A stretch of DNA of 8,122 nt from an uncultured Bacteroidota bacterium (GTDB taxonomy: Bacteria; Bacteroidota; Bacteroidia; Flavobacteriales; Flavobacteriaceae): contig CAIXNQ010000016.1 of NCBI GenBank assembly GCA_903920835.1, positions 1 to 8,122 on the forward strand, in the 5' to 3' direction. Under the pieces are notes generated by a model. It saw only the letters and a program-made list of their open reading frames with translations. It did not search any database and was not told the DNA's origin. The position numbers were made by a program, and so were the translations under genes. How positions within the stretch are numbered: position 1 is the first letter of the stretch; every line of letters begins with the position of its first letter. This document shows, one piece after another, positions 1-5,052 of the stretch.

Positions 1-49
1 AATAAATTCGAATTTAAAAAAACCAAAAAAATTATTGTAGATTTGTTAA

Positions 50-511
50 ATGAAAAAACCAAGATTATATTTTGACACTTCAGTTTTTGGTGGAATTTTC
101 GACATCGAATTCCAAAAAGAAACCGAATTGCTTTTTGAAATGGTAAAAAACGGAGAAATCATTTGCGTTTATTCAGATCTTTGCGAATATGAACTCGAAA
201 ACGCACCTGAAAAAGTTAAAGAACATTTTTTAAATCTTGACAAAAATCAAACAGAATTTGTTGAAATAACAGAAGAAATTAACCAACTTGCAGAAGAATA
301 TATCAAAGAAAAAGTAGTGGGAGAAACAAGTATTGACGATTGCAGACATATTGCCTGTGCTACTTTAAACAAAGTCGATTATTTAGTAAGCTGGAATTTC
401 AAACATATTGTAAATGTTTTTAGAATAAAAAACTACAACGCAATAAACATTAAAAACGGTCACATACAATTAGATATTCGTTCACCAAAAGACATAATAA
501 CAAATGAATAA
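50..511 (+). CDS. PIN-domain protein, probable VapC-like toxin of a type II toxin-antitoxin pair
   Basis: This 153-residue protein has the pattern of PIN-domain ribonucleases, which use clustered acidic residues to hold Mg2+ and cleave RNA. Visible landmarks are the N-terminal YFDTSVFGG with Asp9, a middle acidic stretch (CEYELE, Glu46/48/50), the SIDDCRHIACA segment with Asp96/Asp97 (compare the family's D-A-x-H-I-A), and the C-terminal VDYLVSWNFKHI with Asp110 and Trp115-Asn116. The last motif is very typical of PIN toxins. Length is normal for the family and no damage is seen. The stop overlaps the start of a 50-residue gene by 8 nt, which suggests translational coupling to a partner antitoxin. 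The toxin-first order is the reverse of classic vapBC. The start is the first ATG after an in-frame run of A/T-rich sequence, and no Shine-Dalgarno site is obvious. Any promoter lies outside the window. The RNA target cannot be read from the sequence. Confidence 0.9.
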   Translation: MKKPRLYFDTSVFGGIFDIEFQKETELLFEMVKNGEIICVYSDLCEYELENAPEKVKEHFLNLDKNQTEFVEITEEINQLAEEYIKEKVVGETSIDDCRHIACATLNKVDYLVSWNFKHIVNVFRIKNYNAINIKNGHIQLDIRSPKDIITNE

Positions 512-656
512 TAAAACAAAAAATACAGAAAAAGAGTTTGACACAGTTAAGTTTTTCAGAGAAGTAAAAGAAAAAATCGCAAAAGAAACCAAAGGAATGA
601 CTTTTGCTGAATTTAAAGAACAATTAAATAATAGAAAATTAAAATTAGCTAGATAG
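504..656 (+). CDS. small protein, probable antitoxin partner of the PIN toxin
   Basis: A 50-residue, charged, Lys/Glu-rich protein begins with ATG inside the last codons of the PIN gene (8-nt overlap, ATGAATAA) and stops at TAG 654-656. The core reads DTVKFFREVKEKIAKETKGM followed by TFAEFKEQL. It resembles, from memory, the short helical proteins encoded next to PIN toxins, whose shape is V-K-x-x-R-E-x-x-x-K-I-x-x-E-x-x-G-M-(S/T)-F-x-E. It has no recognisable DNA-binding domain, so it would neutralise the toxin by direct contact; autoregulation is not evident. Support comes from the overlap, the preserved frame and the motif. It is short enough to be missed by automatic gene calling. The alternative is a small accessory protein of unknown role, and the antitoxin function is inferred. 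Confidence 0.75.
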   Translation: MNNKTKNTEKEFDTVKFFREVKEKIAKETKGMTFAEFKEQLNNRKLKLAR

Positions 657-772
657 TATCTATCTCACAAAAACAACAAGCAATCAAAAACTAATTTTGA
701 GTTTTAAACTATAAATTTTAACTCGTCCATCACGGCTCCCTCCCCTTCGGGGAGGGCTGGGGAGGGGAAATT
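657..772 (+). repeat. dispersed-type intergenic repeat, copy 1
   Basis: First of two adjacent direct copies. The unit starts TATCTATCTCACAAAAAC, continues through CAATCAAAAACTAATTTTG and AGTTTTAA, then CGTCCATC, CGGCTCCCTCCCC and the G-rich arm, ending GGGGAAATT. Compared with copy 2 it carries about 14 extra bases between two TTTTAA tracts (near 706-720) and one extra base near the start. A weak dyad AAAACT/AGTTTT lies at 687-705, just downstream of the antitoxin-like gene, but has no clean T-tract. The GC-rich half resembles a repeat family I associate with Flavobacterium intergenic regions; this is recollection, not a search. Confidence 0.88.
738..767 (+). other. hairpin plus G-quadruplex motif, copy 1
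   Basis: CCCTCCCC at 738-745, a TTC loop and GGGGAGGG at 749-756 make a perfect 8-bp GC-rich hairpin. The right arm continues through CT into GGGGAGGGG, so 749-767 has four runs of at least three G with loops of 1, 2 and 1 nt, a canonical G-quadruplex pattern on the plus strand. The two folds share the first two G-runs and therefore exclude each other. There is no T-tract, so this is not a standard intrinsic terminator. Confidence 0.8.
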
Positions 773-775
773 GAG

Positions 776-876
776 TATCTATTCACAAAAACAACATACA
801 ATCAAAAACTAATTTTGAGTTTTAATTCGTCCATCGCGGCTCCCTCCCCTTCGGGGAGGGCTGGGGAGGGGAAATT
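776..876 (+). repeat. dispersed-type intergenic repeat, copy 2
   Basis: Second direct copy, starting TATCTATTCACAAAAAC only 3 nt after copy 1 ends, with the same internal order and the same GGGGAAATT end. It differs from copy 1 by a few substitutions (for example CATCGCGG against CATCACGG) and lacks about 14 bases at the TTTTAA tract, where copy 1 has the short sequence twice. The GC-rich half is identical in both copies while the A/T-rich half has drifted. Confidence 0.88.
842..871 (+). other. hairpin plus G-quadruplex motif, copy 2
   Basis: Identical in sequence to the motif in copy 1: CCCTCCCC 842-849, TTC, GGGGAGGG 853-860, CT, GGGGAGGGG to 871. It gives the same 8-bp hairpin and the same four G-runs with loops of 1, 2 and 1 nt. 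The base-for-base identity contrasts with the drifted A/T-rich flank. Confidence 0.8.
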
Positions 877-890
877 AAATCATTCACCCC

Positions 891-1162
891 TTTAGCAATT
901 CAATTCCTCCTTTTAGCAATCCAATTCCTCCCTTTAGCAGCTCTAGTCAGTCCTTTATTAATTCAATTCTTGCTTTTAGCTATTCAATTCTTGCCTTTAG
1001 TAGCTCTAGTCAGTTCTTTAGAAACTCTAGTTTGTCCTTTAGTAACTAAATTTTAGCTTTTAGCAGCATTAGTCAGTCCTTTAGCAATTCAATTCGGGCT
1101 TTTAGTTACTCTAGTCAGTCCTTTAGCAGGACAAAAACCTTTAGCAGGACAAAAACCTTTAG
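891..1162 (+). repeat. phased tandem array, 11 units of 21 bp then 2 units of 18 bp
   Basis: The anchor TTTAG (TTTAT once, at 954) recurs at 891, 912, 933, 954, 975, 996, 1017, 1038, 1059, 1080, 1101 and 1122, exactly 21 bp apart. It then recurs at 1140 and 1158, 18 bp apart, the last being a partial unit. Two unit types are mixed. Type A contains AATTCAATTC or a close variant (units 1, 2, 4, 5, 10). Type B contains CTCTAGTCAGTCC or a close variant (units 3, 6, 7, 9, 11). Unit 8 is intermediate. The first six units read AAB AAB, a 63-bp higher-order repeat. The two 18-bp units (AGCAGGACAAAAACC type) are identical to each other. No gene with a start codon covers the array. It is not CRISPR-like, because there are no unique spacers. 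Confidence 0.92.
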
Positions 1163-1286
1163 TTGAGATTATACAATTTAAAATAACATAATCTAATATT
1201 ACAATTCGTGATGTTTCTGGCTAAACTATATTCAATGCTAAATAATTTCATGATTGCAACAACCACCAATTTTATATACTGCCAAC
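1163..1286. other. A/T-rich intergenic stretch before miaB
   Basis: No gene, strong hairpin or further array unit was found here. The only structure seen is a loose 7-bp dyad AGATTAT/ATAATCT (1166-1172 and 1188-1194), too weak and widely spaced to interpret. The stretch separates the tandem array from the miaB promoter. Confidence 0.5.
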
Positions 1287-1319
1287 TTGTCATAAATTAT
1301 TGAAATTGCATTATATTTG
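1287..1319 (+). promoter_or_regulatory. Bacteroidota-type housekeeping promoter for miaB
   Basis: TATATTTG at 1312-1319 matches the TAnnTTTG -7 consensus of Bacteroidota. TTGT at 1287-1290, 21 nt upstream, is a reasonable -33 element. Transcription would start roughly at 1324-1327. That is only a few bases before ATG 1331 but leaves a normal short leader for ATG 1349, which supports the downstream start of miaB. This is a motif match, not a mapped start. Confidence 0.65.
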
Positions 1320-1348
1320 CAAAACAATAAATGAAAAAATTTGTAGGA

Positions 1349-2794
1349 ATGGAAAAGAAAATTGATGAAGCACAACAAGGCAATACATTAGTTTTAGAGC
1401 ATCAACCAGAAAACATCAAAAAACTATATATTGAAAGTTATGGTTGTGCAATGAATTTTTCCGACAGCGAAATTGTGGCATCAATATTAACAAACGAAGG
1501 CTACAATACAACTAATATTCTTGAAGAAGCAGATTTGGTTTTGGTAAACACCTGCTCCATTCGAGACAAAGCCGAGCAAACCGTTCGCAAACGATTAGAA
1601 AAATTCAATGCCGTTAAAAGAACCAATCCAAAGATGAAAGTTGGCGTCTTGGGATGCATGGCAGAACGATTAAAAAGTCAGTTTTTAGAAGAAGAAAAAA
1701 TAGTAGATTTAGTTGTTGGACCAGATGCCTACAAAGACCTACCAAATCTATTAGCCGAAGTCGATGAAGGTCGCGACGCAATTAACGTGTTGCTATCCAA
1801 AGACGAAACCTACGGCGATATTTCTCCAGTCCGTCTTCATTCAAACGGAGTTACGGCTTTTGTTTCAATCACAAGAGGTTGTGATAATATGTGCACCTTC
1901 TGCGTTGTTCCATTTACTCGTGGCAGAGAACGTAGCCGTGAGCCGCAAAGTATCATTACAGAAATTCAGAATTTATCAGATAATGGTTTTAAAGAAATCA
2001 CACTTTTGGGTCAAAATGTAGATAGCTATTTATGGTATGGTGGCGGCTTGAAAAAAGATTTTGATAAAGCTTCAGAAATGCAAATCGCAACAGCAGTTAA
2101 ATTTGAACATCTACTAGAAATGGTTGCGGTTACTTTTACTAAAATGCGGATTCGTTTTTCAACTTCAAACCCGCAAGACATGCACGAAGAAGTACTTCAT
2201 GTAATTGCGAAGTATCCAAATATTTGTAAGCATATTCATTTGCCCGTGCAATCCGGAAGCAACAGAATTCTTGCCGAAATGAATCGTTTGCATACCCGCG
2301 AAGAATATATGAAATTGATAGACAAAATCAATTCAATCATTCCAAATTGCAGCGTTACTCAAGACATGATAGCCGGATTCCCAACAGAAACTGAGGAAGA
2401 CCATCAAGACACTTTGTCATTAATGGAATACGTAAAATATAGTTTTGGTTATATGTATGCCTATTCCGAAAGACCAGGAACGCTCGCCGGACGAAAAATG
2501 GAAGACGATGTTCCTGAAATAATAAAATTAAGAAGATTACAAGAAATTGTAGATTTACAAAGAATTCATAGTGGTTTTAGAACCAAAGAATTTCTTGGTC
2601 AAACCGTAGAAGTATTGGTAGAAAAAACATCAAAAAAGTCAGAAAATGATTTATCTGGAAAAAATTCTCAAAGCATAGTAGTTGTTTTTCCGAGAGAAAA
2701 CTATAAAATAGGAGATTTTGTGAATGTAAAAATAACCGATTGCACCAGCGGAACATTAATTGGCAAAGCAGTTGGTTATTCTGAAATGAATTAA
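1349..2794 (+). CDS. miaB: tRNA-2-methylthio-N6-dimethylallyladenosine synthase MiaB
   Basis: This radical-SAM methylthiotransferase converts i6A37 to ms2i6A37 in tRNAs reading UNN codons, in the cytoplasm. Counting from the start chosen here (481 residues), the N-terminal UPF0004/MTTase domain has Cys33 (SYGCAMN), Cys69 (NTCSIRD) and Cys103 (LGCMAE), which hold the auxiliary 4Fe-4S cluster. The radical-SAM CxxxCxxC follows at Cys178/182/185 (RGCDNMCTFC), then LGQNVDSY, and a C-terminal TRAM segment (about 412-477) for tRNA binding. All cluster ligands are present and the length is normal. An in-frame ATG at 1331 would add six residues (MKKFVG). I prefer 1349 because the promoter would put the mRNA start only about 5 nt before 1331 and because relatives, from memory, begin with MEK. 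It is the first gene of the downstream cluster, and its stop lies 5 nt before a 31-bp inverted repeat. Confidence 0.96.
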   Translation: MEKKIDEAQQGNTLVLEHQPENIKKLYIESYGCAMNFSDSEIVASILTNEGYNTTNILEEADLVLVNTCSIRDKAEQTVRKRLEKFNAVKRTNPKMKVGVLGCMAERLKSQFLEEEKIVDLVVGPDAYKDLPNLLAEVDEGRDAINVLLSKDETYGDISPVRLHSNGVTAFVSITRGCDNMCTFCVVPFTRGRERSREPQSIITEIQNLSDNGFKEITLLGQNVDSYLWYGGGLKKDFDKASEMQIATAVKFEHLLEMVAVTFTKMRIRFSTSNPQDMHEEVLHVIAKYPNICKHIHLPVQSGSNRILAEMNRLHTREEYMKLIDKINSIIPNCSVTQDMIAGFPTETEEDHQDTLSLMEYVKYSFGYMYAYSERPGTLAGRKMEDDVPEIIKLRRLQEIVDLQRIHSGFRTKEFLGQTVEVLVEKTSKKSENDLSGKNSQSIVVVFPRENYKIGDFVNVKITDCTSGTLIGKAVGYSEMN

Positions 2795-2798
2795 TTTA

Positions 2799-2829
2799 TT
2801 GCCACAGATTTAAAAGATTTTCACAGATT
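2799..2829 (+). repeat. left inverted repeat, 31 bp
   Basis: It begins TTGCCACAGATTT and ends TTTTCACAGATT. It is the perfect reverse complement of 3211-3241; extension fails on both sides (2798/3242 and 2830/3210). Inside, CACAGATTT occurs twice in direct orientation, at 2804-2812 and 2822-2830, offset by 18 bp. The arm ends 9 nt before the nuclease ATG, so it occupies most of that gene's leader. Confidence 0.95.
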
Positions 2830-2838
2830 TTAAATATT

Positions 2839-3210
2839 ATGGAAGGTTATAGAGAATTAGAAACCTATAAAATTATTGGAATTTGTATGGAAGTTCATAG
2901 AAATCTTGGGCCAAGACTTAAGGAAGTCATTTATAAAGATGCTTTAGAAATTGAATTTAAAGAAAATAATATTCCGTTTGAAAGAGAAAAAGAATTTATT
3001 ATTGAGTATAAAGGTAAAATTTTATCACATAAATTTTACGCAGATTTCATAGTAAATCATGATATTATTCTTGAAGTAAAAGCTGTTAAAGAATTTTCGA
3101 ACGAGCATATTGCTCAATTAATTAATTATTTAAAACTTGCAAATTCAGAAATTGGATTATTAATAAATTTTCATACAAAATCATTAAAATACAAAAGATA
3201 TGTTATATAG
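2839..3210 (+). CDS. GxxExxY protein, PD-(D/E)XK nuclease-like
   Basis: This 123-residue protein belongs to the GxxExxY family (PDDEXK_3-like), small proteins with the fold of PD-(D/E)XK nucleases. Their biological role is not established. The signature region reads NLGPRLKEVIYKDAL: Glu29 and Tyr32 are kept, but the Gly that should begin GxxExxY is Arg26. The presumed active-site residues are intact: Asp69 in FYADF, and Glu79 and Lys81 in ILEVKAV. The conserved tail is present as AQLINYLKLANSEIGLLINF. Length is full for the family and there is no stop or frameshift. The start follows an A/T-rich leader lying partly inside the left inverted repeat, and the TAG stop abuts the right repeat. It is co-directional with miaB and the sigma-54 regulator, so operon readthrough probably transcribes it. 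Whether it cuts DNA, or moves its own cassette, is unknown. Confidence 0.93.
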   Translation: MEGYRELETYKIIGICMEVHRNLGPRLKEVIYKDALEIEFKENNIPFEREKEFIIEYKGKILSHKFYADFIVNHDIILEVKAVKEFSNEHIAQLINYLKLANSEIGLLINFHTKSLKYKRYVI

Positions 3211-3241
3211 AATCTGTGAAAATCTTTTAAATCTGTGGCAA
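3211..3241 (+). repeat. right inverted repeat, 31 bp
   Basis: It begins AATCTGTGAAAATC and ends AAATCTGTGGCAA, the perfect reverse complement of 2799-2829. It starts on the base after the GxxExxY stop codon. In a readthrough transcript it could pair with the left arm to form a 31-bp stem enclosing the whole nuclease gene. It ends 10 nt before the first possible start of the sigma-54 regulator, so such pairing could affect that gene's translation. No T-tract suitable for an intrinsic terminator follows. Confidence 0.95.
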
Positions 3242-3251
3242 AATAAAAAAA

Positions 3252-4529
3252 ATGCCTAAAATGCTAAACAAAATTATGGAATCAATTCAAAATATTAAAC
3301 AACGATTTGAAATTATTGGAAATGATCCAAAACTAAATCGTGCTATAGAAAAAGCAATTCAAGTGGCACCCACCGACATTTCGGTTTTGGTTGCTGGAGA
3401 AAGTGGTGTGGGAAAAGAAAATATCCCAAAAATTATCCATTCGCTTTCTCATAGAAAACACGGGAAATATATCGCCGTAAACTGTGGCGCAATTCCCGAA
3501 GGAACCATTGATAGCGAGCTTTTCGGACATGAAAAAGGTTCTTTTACAGGAGCTACAGGAACAAGAGAAGGCTATTTTGAAGTGGCAAACGGAGGAACGA
3601 TTTTTCTTGACGAAGTAGGAGAATTGCCATTAACAACTCAAGTTCGTTTGCTTCGAGTATTAGAAAATGGAGAATTTATCAAAGTTGGTTCGTCTCAAGT
3701 TCAAAAAACTAATGTTCGTATTGTTGCTGCAACCAACGTTAACCTATTCAATGCCATCGAAAAAGGAAACTTTAGAGAAGATTTGTATTACAGACTTAGC
3801 ACAGTAGATATTTCATTGCCACCACTTCGAGAGCGAAAAGATGATATTCATTTATTATTTAGAAAATTTGCCTCAGATTTTGCTCATAAATACAAAATGC
3901 CTCCATTAAAGCTAACTGATCAAGCCGTTGTTGTTTTACAAAAATTCAGATGGAGTGGCAATATTCGGCAACTTCGAAACGTTGCAGAACAAATTTCTGT
4001 ATTAGAAACCCAACGCGAAATTACTGCAACAACACTTCAATCTTATTTGCCAAATGAAGGCTCAAATTTACCTTCTGTAATTAAAGATAGAAAATCAGAA
4101 AGCGATTTCAGTACAGAAAGAGATATTTTATACAAAGTACTCTTTGATATGAAAAGTGATCTTAATGATTTGAAAAAGCTCACTTTAGAACTCATGAAAA
4201 ACGGTGCTAAAAGTCAGGATATTAATCCTAATTTGATTCAGAAAATTTATGGAAACAAAGATTTAGAAAGTGAAATTTCATTTGAAGAAACAACTCCAAA
4301 TAATTTATACAAAACAGATAACGAAGATGATGATTTTCAAGAAAACGAAGATAATTATCTGTTTGCAGAAACCGTAGAAGAAGAAGAAGTTTTAAAACTC
4401 GAGCAAAAAGAAATTGAACTCATCAAAAAGTCGCTTGAAAAAAATAAAGGCCGTAGAAAAGCAGCTGCAAATGAATTAGGGATTTCAGAAAGAACACTTT
4501 ACAGAAAAATAAAACAATTCGATTTGTAG
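3252..4529 (+). CDS. sigma-54 (RpoN)-dependent transcriptional activator, AAA+ with Fis-type HTH
   Basis: This is an enhancer-binding ATPase that remodels sigma-54 RNA polymerase to open promoters. In the 425-residue frame: Walker A GESGVGKE at 49-56, sigma-54 contact loop GSFTGA at 96-101 (Ser for the usual Ala), Walker B IFLDE ending at Asp120-Glu121, arginine-finger region FREDLYYRL at 174-182, and sensor II GNIRQLRN at 236-243. A variable acidic linker (about 340-390) and a Fis-type helix-turn-helix (RRKAAANELGISERTLYRKI, 401-420) follow. Only about 20 residues precede the AAA+ domain, so there is no receiver, GAF or PAS domain and the signal is not apparent. I give the outermost ATG. In-frame ATGs also lie at 3261 and 3276; relatives, from memory, begin MES, which favours 3276. 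It sits between the nuclease cassette and lptE, and its targets cannot be read here. Confidence 0.94.
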   Translation: MPKMLNKIMESIQNIKQRFEIIGNDPKLNRAIEKAIQVAPTDISVLVAGESGVGKENIPKIIHSLSHRKHGKYIAVNCGAIPEGTIDSELFGHEKGSFTGATGTREGYFEVANGGTIFLDEVGELPLTTQVRLLRVLENGEFIKVGSSQVQKTNVRIVAATNVNLFNAIEKGNFREDLYYRLSTVDISLPPLRERKDDIHLLFRKFASDFAHKYKMPPLKLTDQAVVVLQKFRWSGNIRQLRNVAEQISVLETQREITATTLQSYLPNEGSNLPSVIKDRKSESDFSTERDILYKVLFDMKSDLNDLKKLTLELMKNGAKSQDINPNLIQKIYGNKDLESEISFEETTPNNLYKTDNEDDDFQENEDNYLFAETVEEEEVLKLEQKEIELIKKSLEKNKGRRKAAANELGISERTLYRKIKQFDL

Positions 4530-4546
4530 ATTTTAAAATATAAAAA

Positions 4547-5050
4547 ATGAAAAATTTATCACTATTATTAATTATTATTTTTGTTCTATCACTTTCTGGA
4601 TGTTCCGTTTACAATTTTACTGGAACAGGAAAAATTGATGCTAAAACATTTCAAGTAAACAATTTTCAAAACAACGCAGCATTAGTTGAACCTGGAATCG
4701 ACCGAACTTTTACACAAAAATTACAAAATTTAATTCAAAATCAAACCAACTTGAACTTAACAAGTTCTGGGGGAGATTTGCTTTATGAAGGTGAAATAAC
4801 CGATTATAGAATTAGCCCAATGACCGCGACTGCTGATCAGAAAGCATCTCAAAATAGATTGACAGTTACCATTATGGTTCATTTTTCAAATAAAAATAAA
4901 GAGAAAGATAATTTTGACAAACGATTCTCTTTTTTTTATGATTTTGATGGAACTTCACAATTGATTGGAAGTAAGCTAAACGATGCGTTAGATATTATTT
5001 TTGAAAGAATTACACAAGATATTTTTAACGATTCACTCGCAAAATGGTAG
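4547..5050 (+). CDS. lptE: LptE-like outer-membrane lipoprotein, LPS assembly
   Basis: A 167-residue lipoprotein with a short lysine start (MKN), a hydrophobic segment (about 5-17) and the lipobox LSGC with Cys19, so signal peptidase II would cut before Cys19. The mature start is CSVYNFTGTGKID. It has no acidic stretch right after Cys, the known Bacteroidota signal for surface export, so a periplasm-facing position is more likely. The remainder (VNNFQNNAALVEPGIDRTFTQKL, then GDLLYEGEITDYRISPM and a C-terminal helix) fits the LptE family, the plug partner of LptD that places lipopolysaccharide in the outer leaflet. The assignment rests on pattern and position after the sigma-54 regulator; divergence is high, so the function is likely, not certain. 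The start is 17 nt after the preceding stop. Its own stop codon lies where the next gene may begin. Confidence 0.85.
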   Translation: MKNLSLLLIIIFVLSLSGCSVYNFTGTGKIDAKTFQVNNFQNNAALVEPGIDRTFTQKLQNLIQNQTNLNLTSSGGDLLYEGEITDYRISPMTATADQKASQNRLTVTIMVHFSNKNKEKDNFDKRFSFFYDFDGTSQLIGSKLNDALDIIFERITQDIFNDSLAKW

Positions 5051-5052
5051 TT

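Larger units (their letters stand above)
2799..3241 (+). mobile_element. 443-bp cassette: GxxExxY gene between perfect 31-bp inverted repeats
   Basis: The ends of this segment are exact reverse complements over 31 bp (2799-2829 and 3211-3241), and the only gene inside is the GxxExxY protein. The left arm starts 5 nt after the miaB stop. The right arm begins at the base after the nuclease stop and ends 10 nt before the first ATG of the sigma-54 regulator. This compact layout looks like a transposon-like or nuclease-borne cassette inserted between two operon genes. There is no transposase and no clear target-site duplication: the bases outside the arms (TTTA on the left, AATA on the right) do not match. 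Mobility is therefore inferred from architecture only. The arms contain CCACAGATT-type sequence, which I recall as a common dispersed repeat in several phyla. Confidence 0.7.

Noticed and set aside
1..75. Possible 3' end of an upstream gene, open from base 1 to TGA 73-75 and overlapping the PIN start
   Set aside because: Only 24 codons of A/T-rich sequence are visible, with no motif. Another frame is also open from the edge (stop at 38-40), so no choice can be supported.
891..1162. CRISPR array
   Set aside because: The units are contiguous 21-bp variants of each other with no unique spacers, and no cas genes are present.
1764..2021. Second open frame within miaB on the same strand
   Set aside because: It is an out-of-frame shadow of the radical-SAM domain coding sequence, and its translation has no family features.
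2791..3250. Target-site duplication around the GxxExxY cassette
   Set aside because: The bases just outside the arms (TTTA on the left, AATA on the right) do not match. Short A/T matches here are expected by chance.
3211..3250. Right inverted repeat as an intrinsic terminator
   Set aside because: The partner arm is about 380 nt away, there is no local GC-rich stem, and A-rich sequence follows where a T-tract is needed.
3333..3530. Antisense open frame inside the sigma-54 regulator
   Set aside because: It lies wholly within a strongly conserved AAA+ coding region and its translation shows no recognisable domain.
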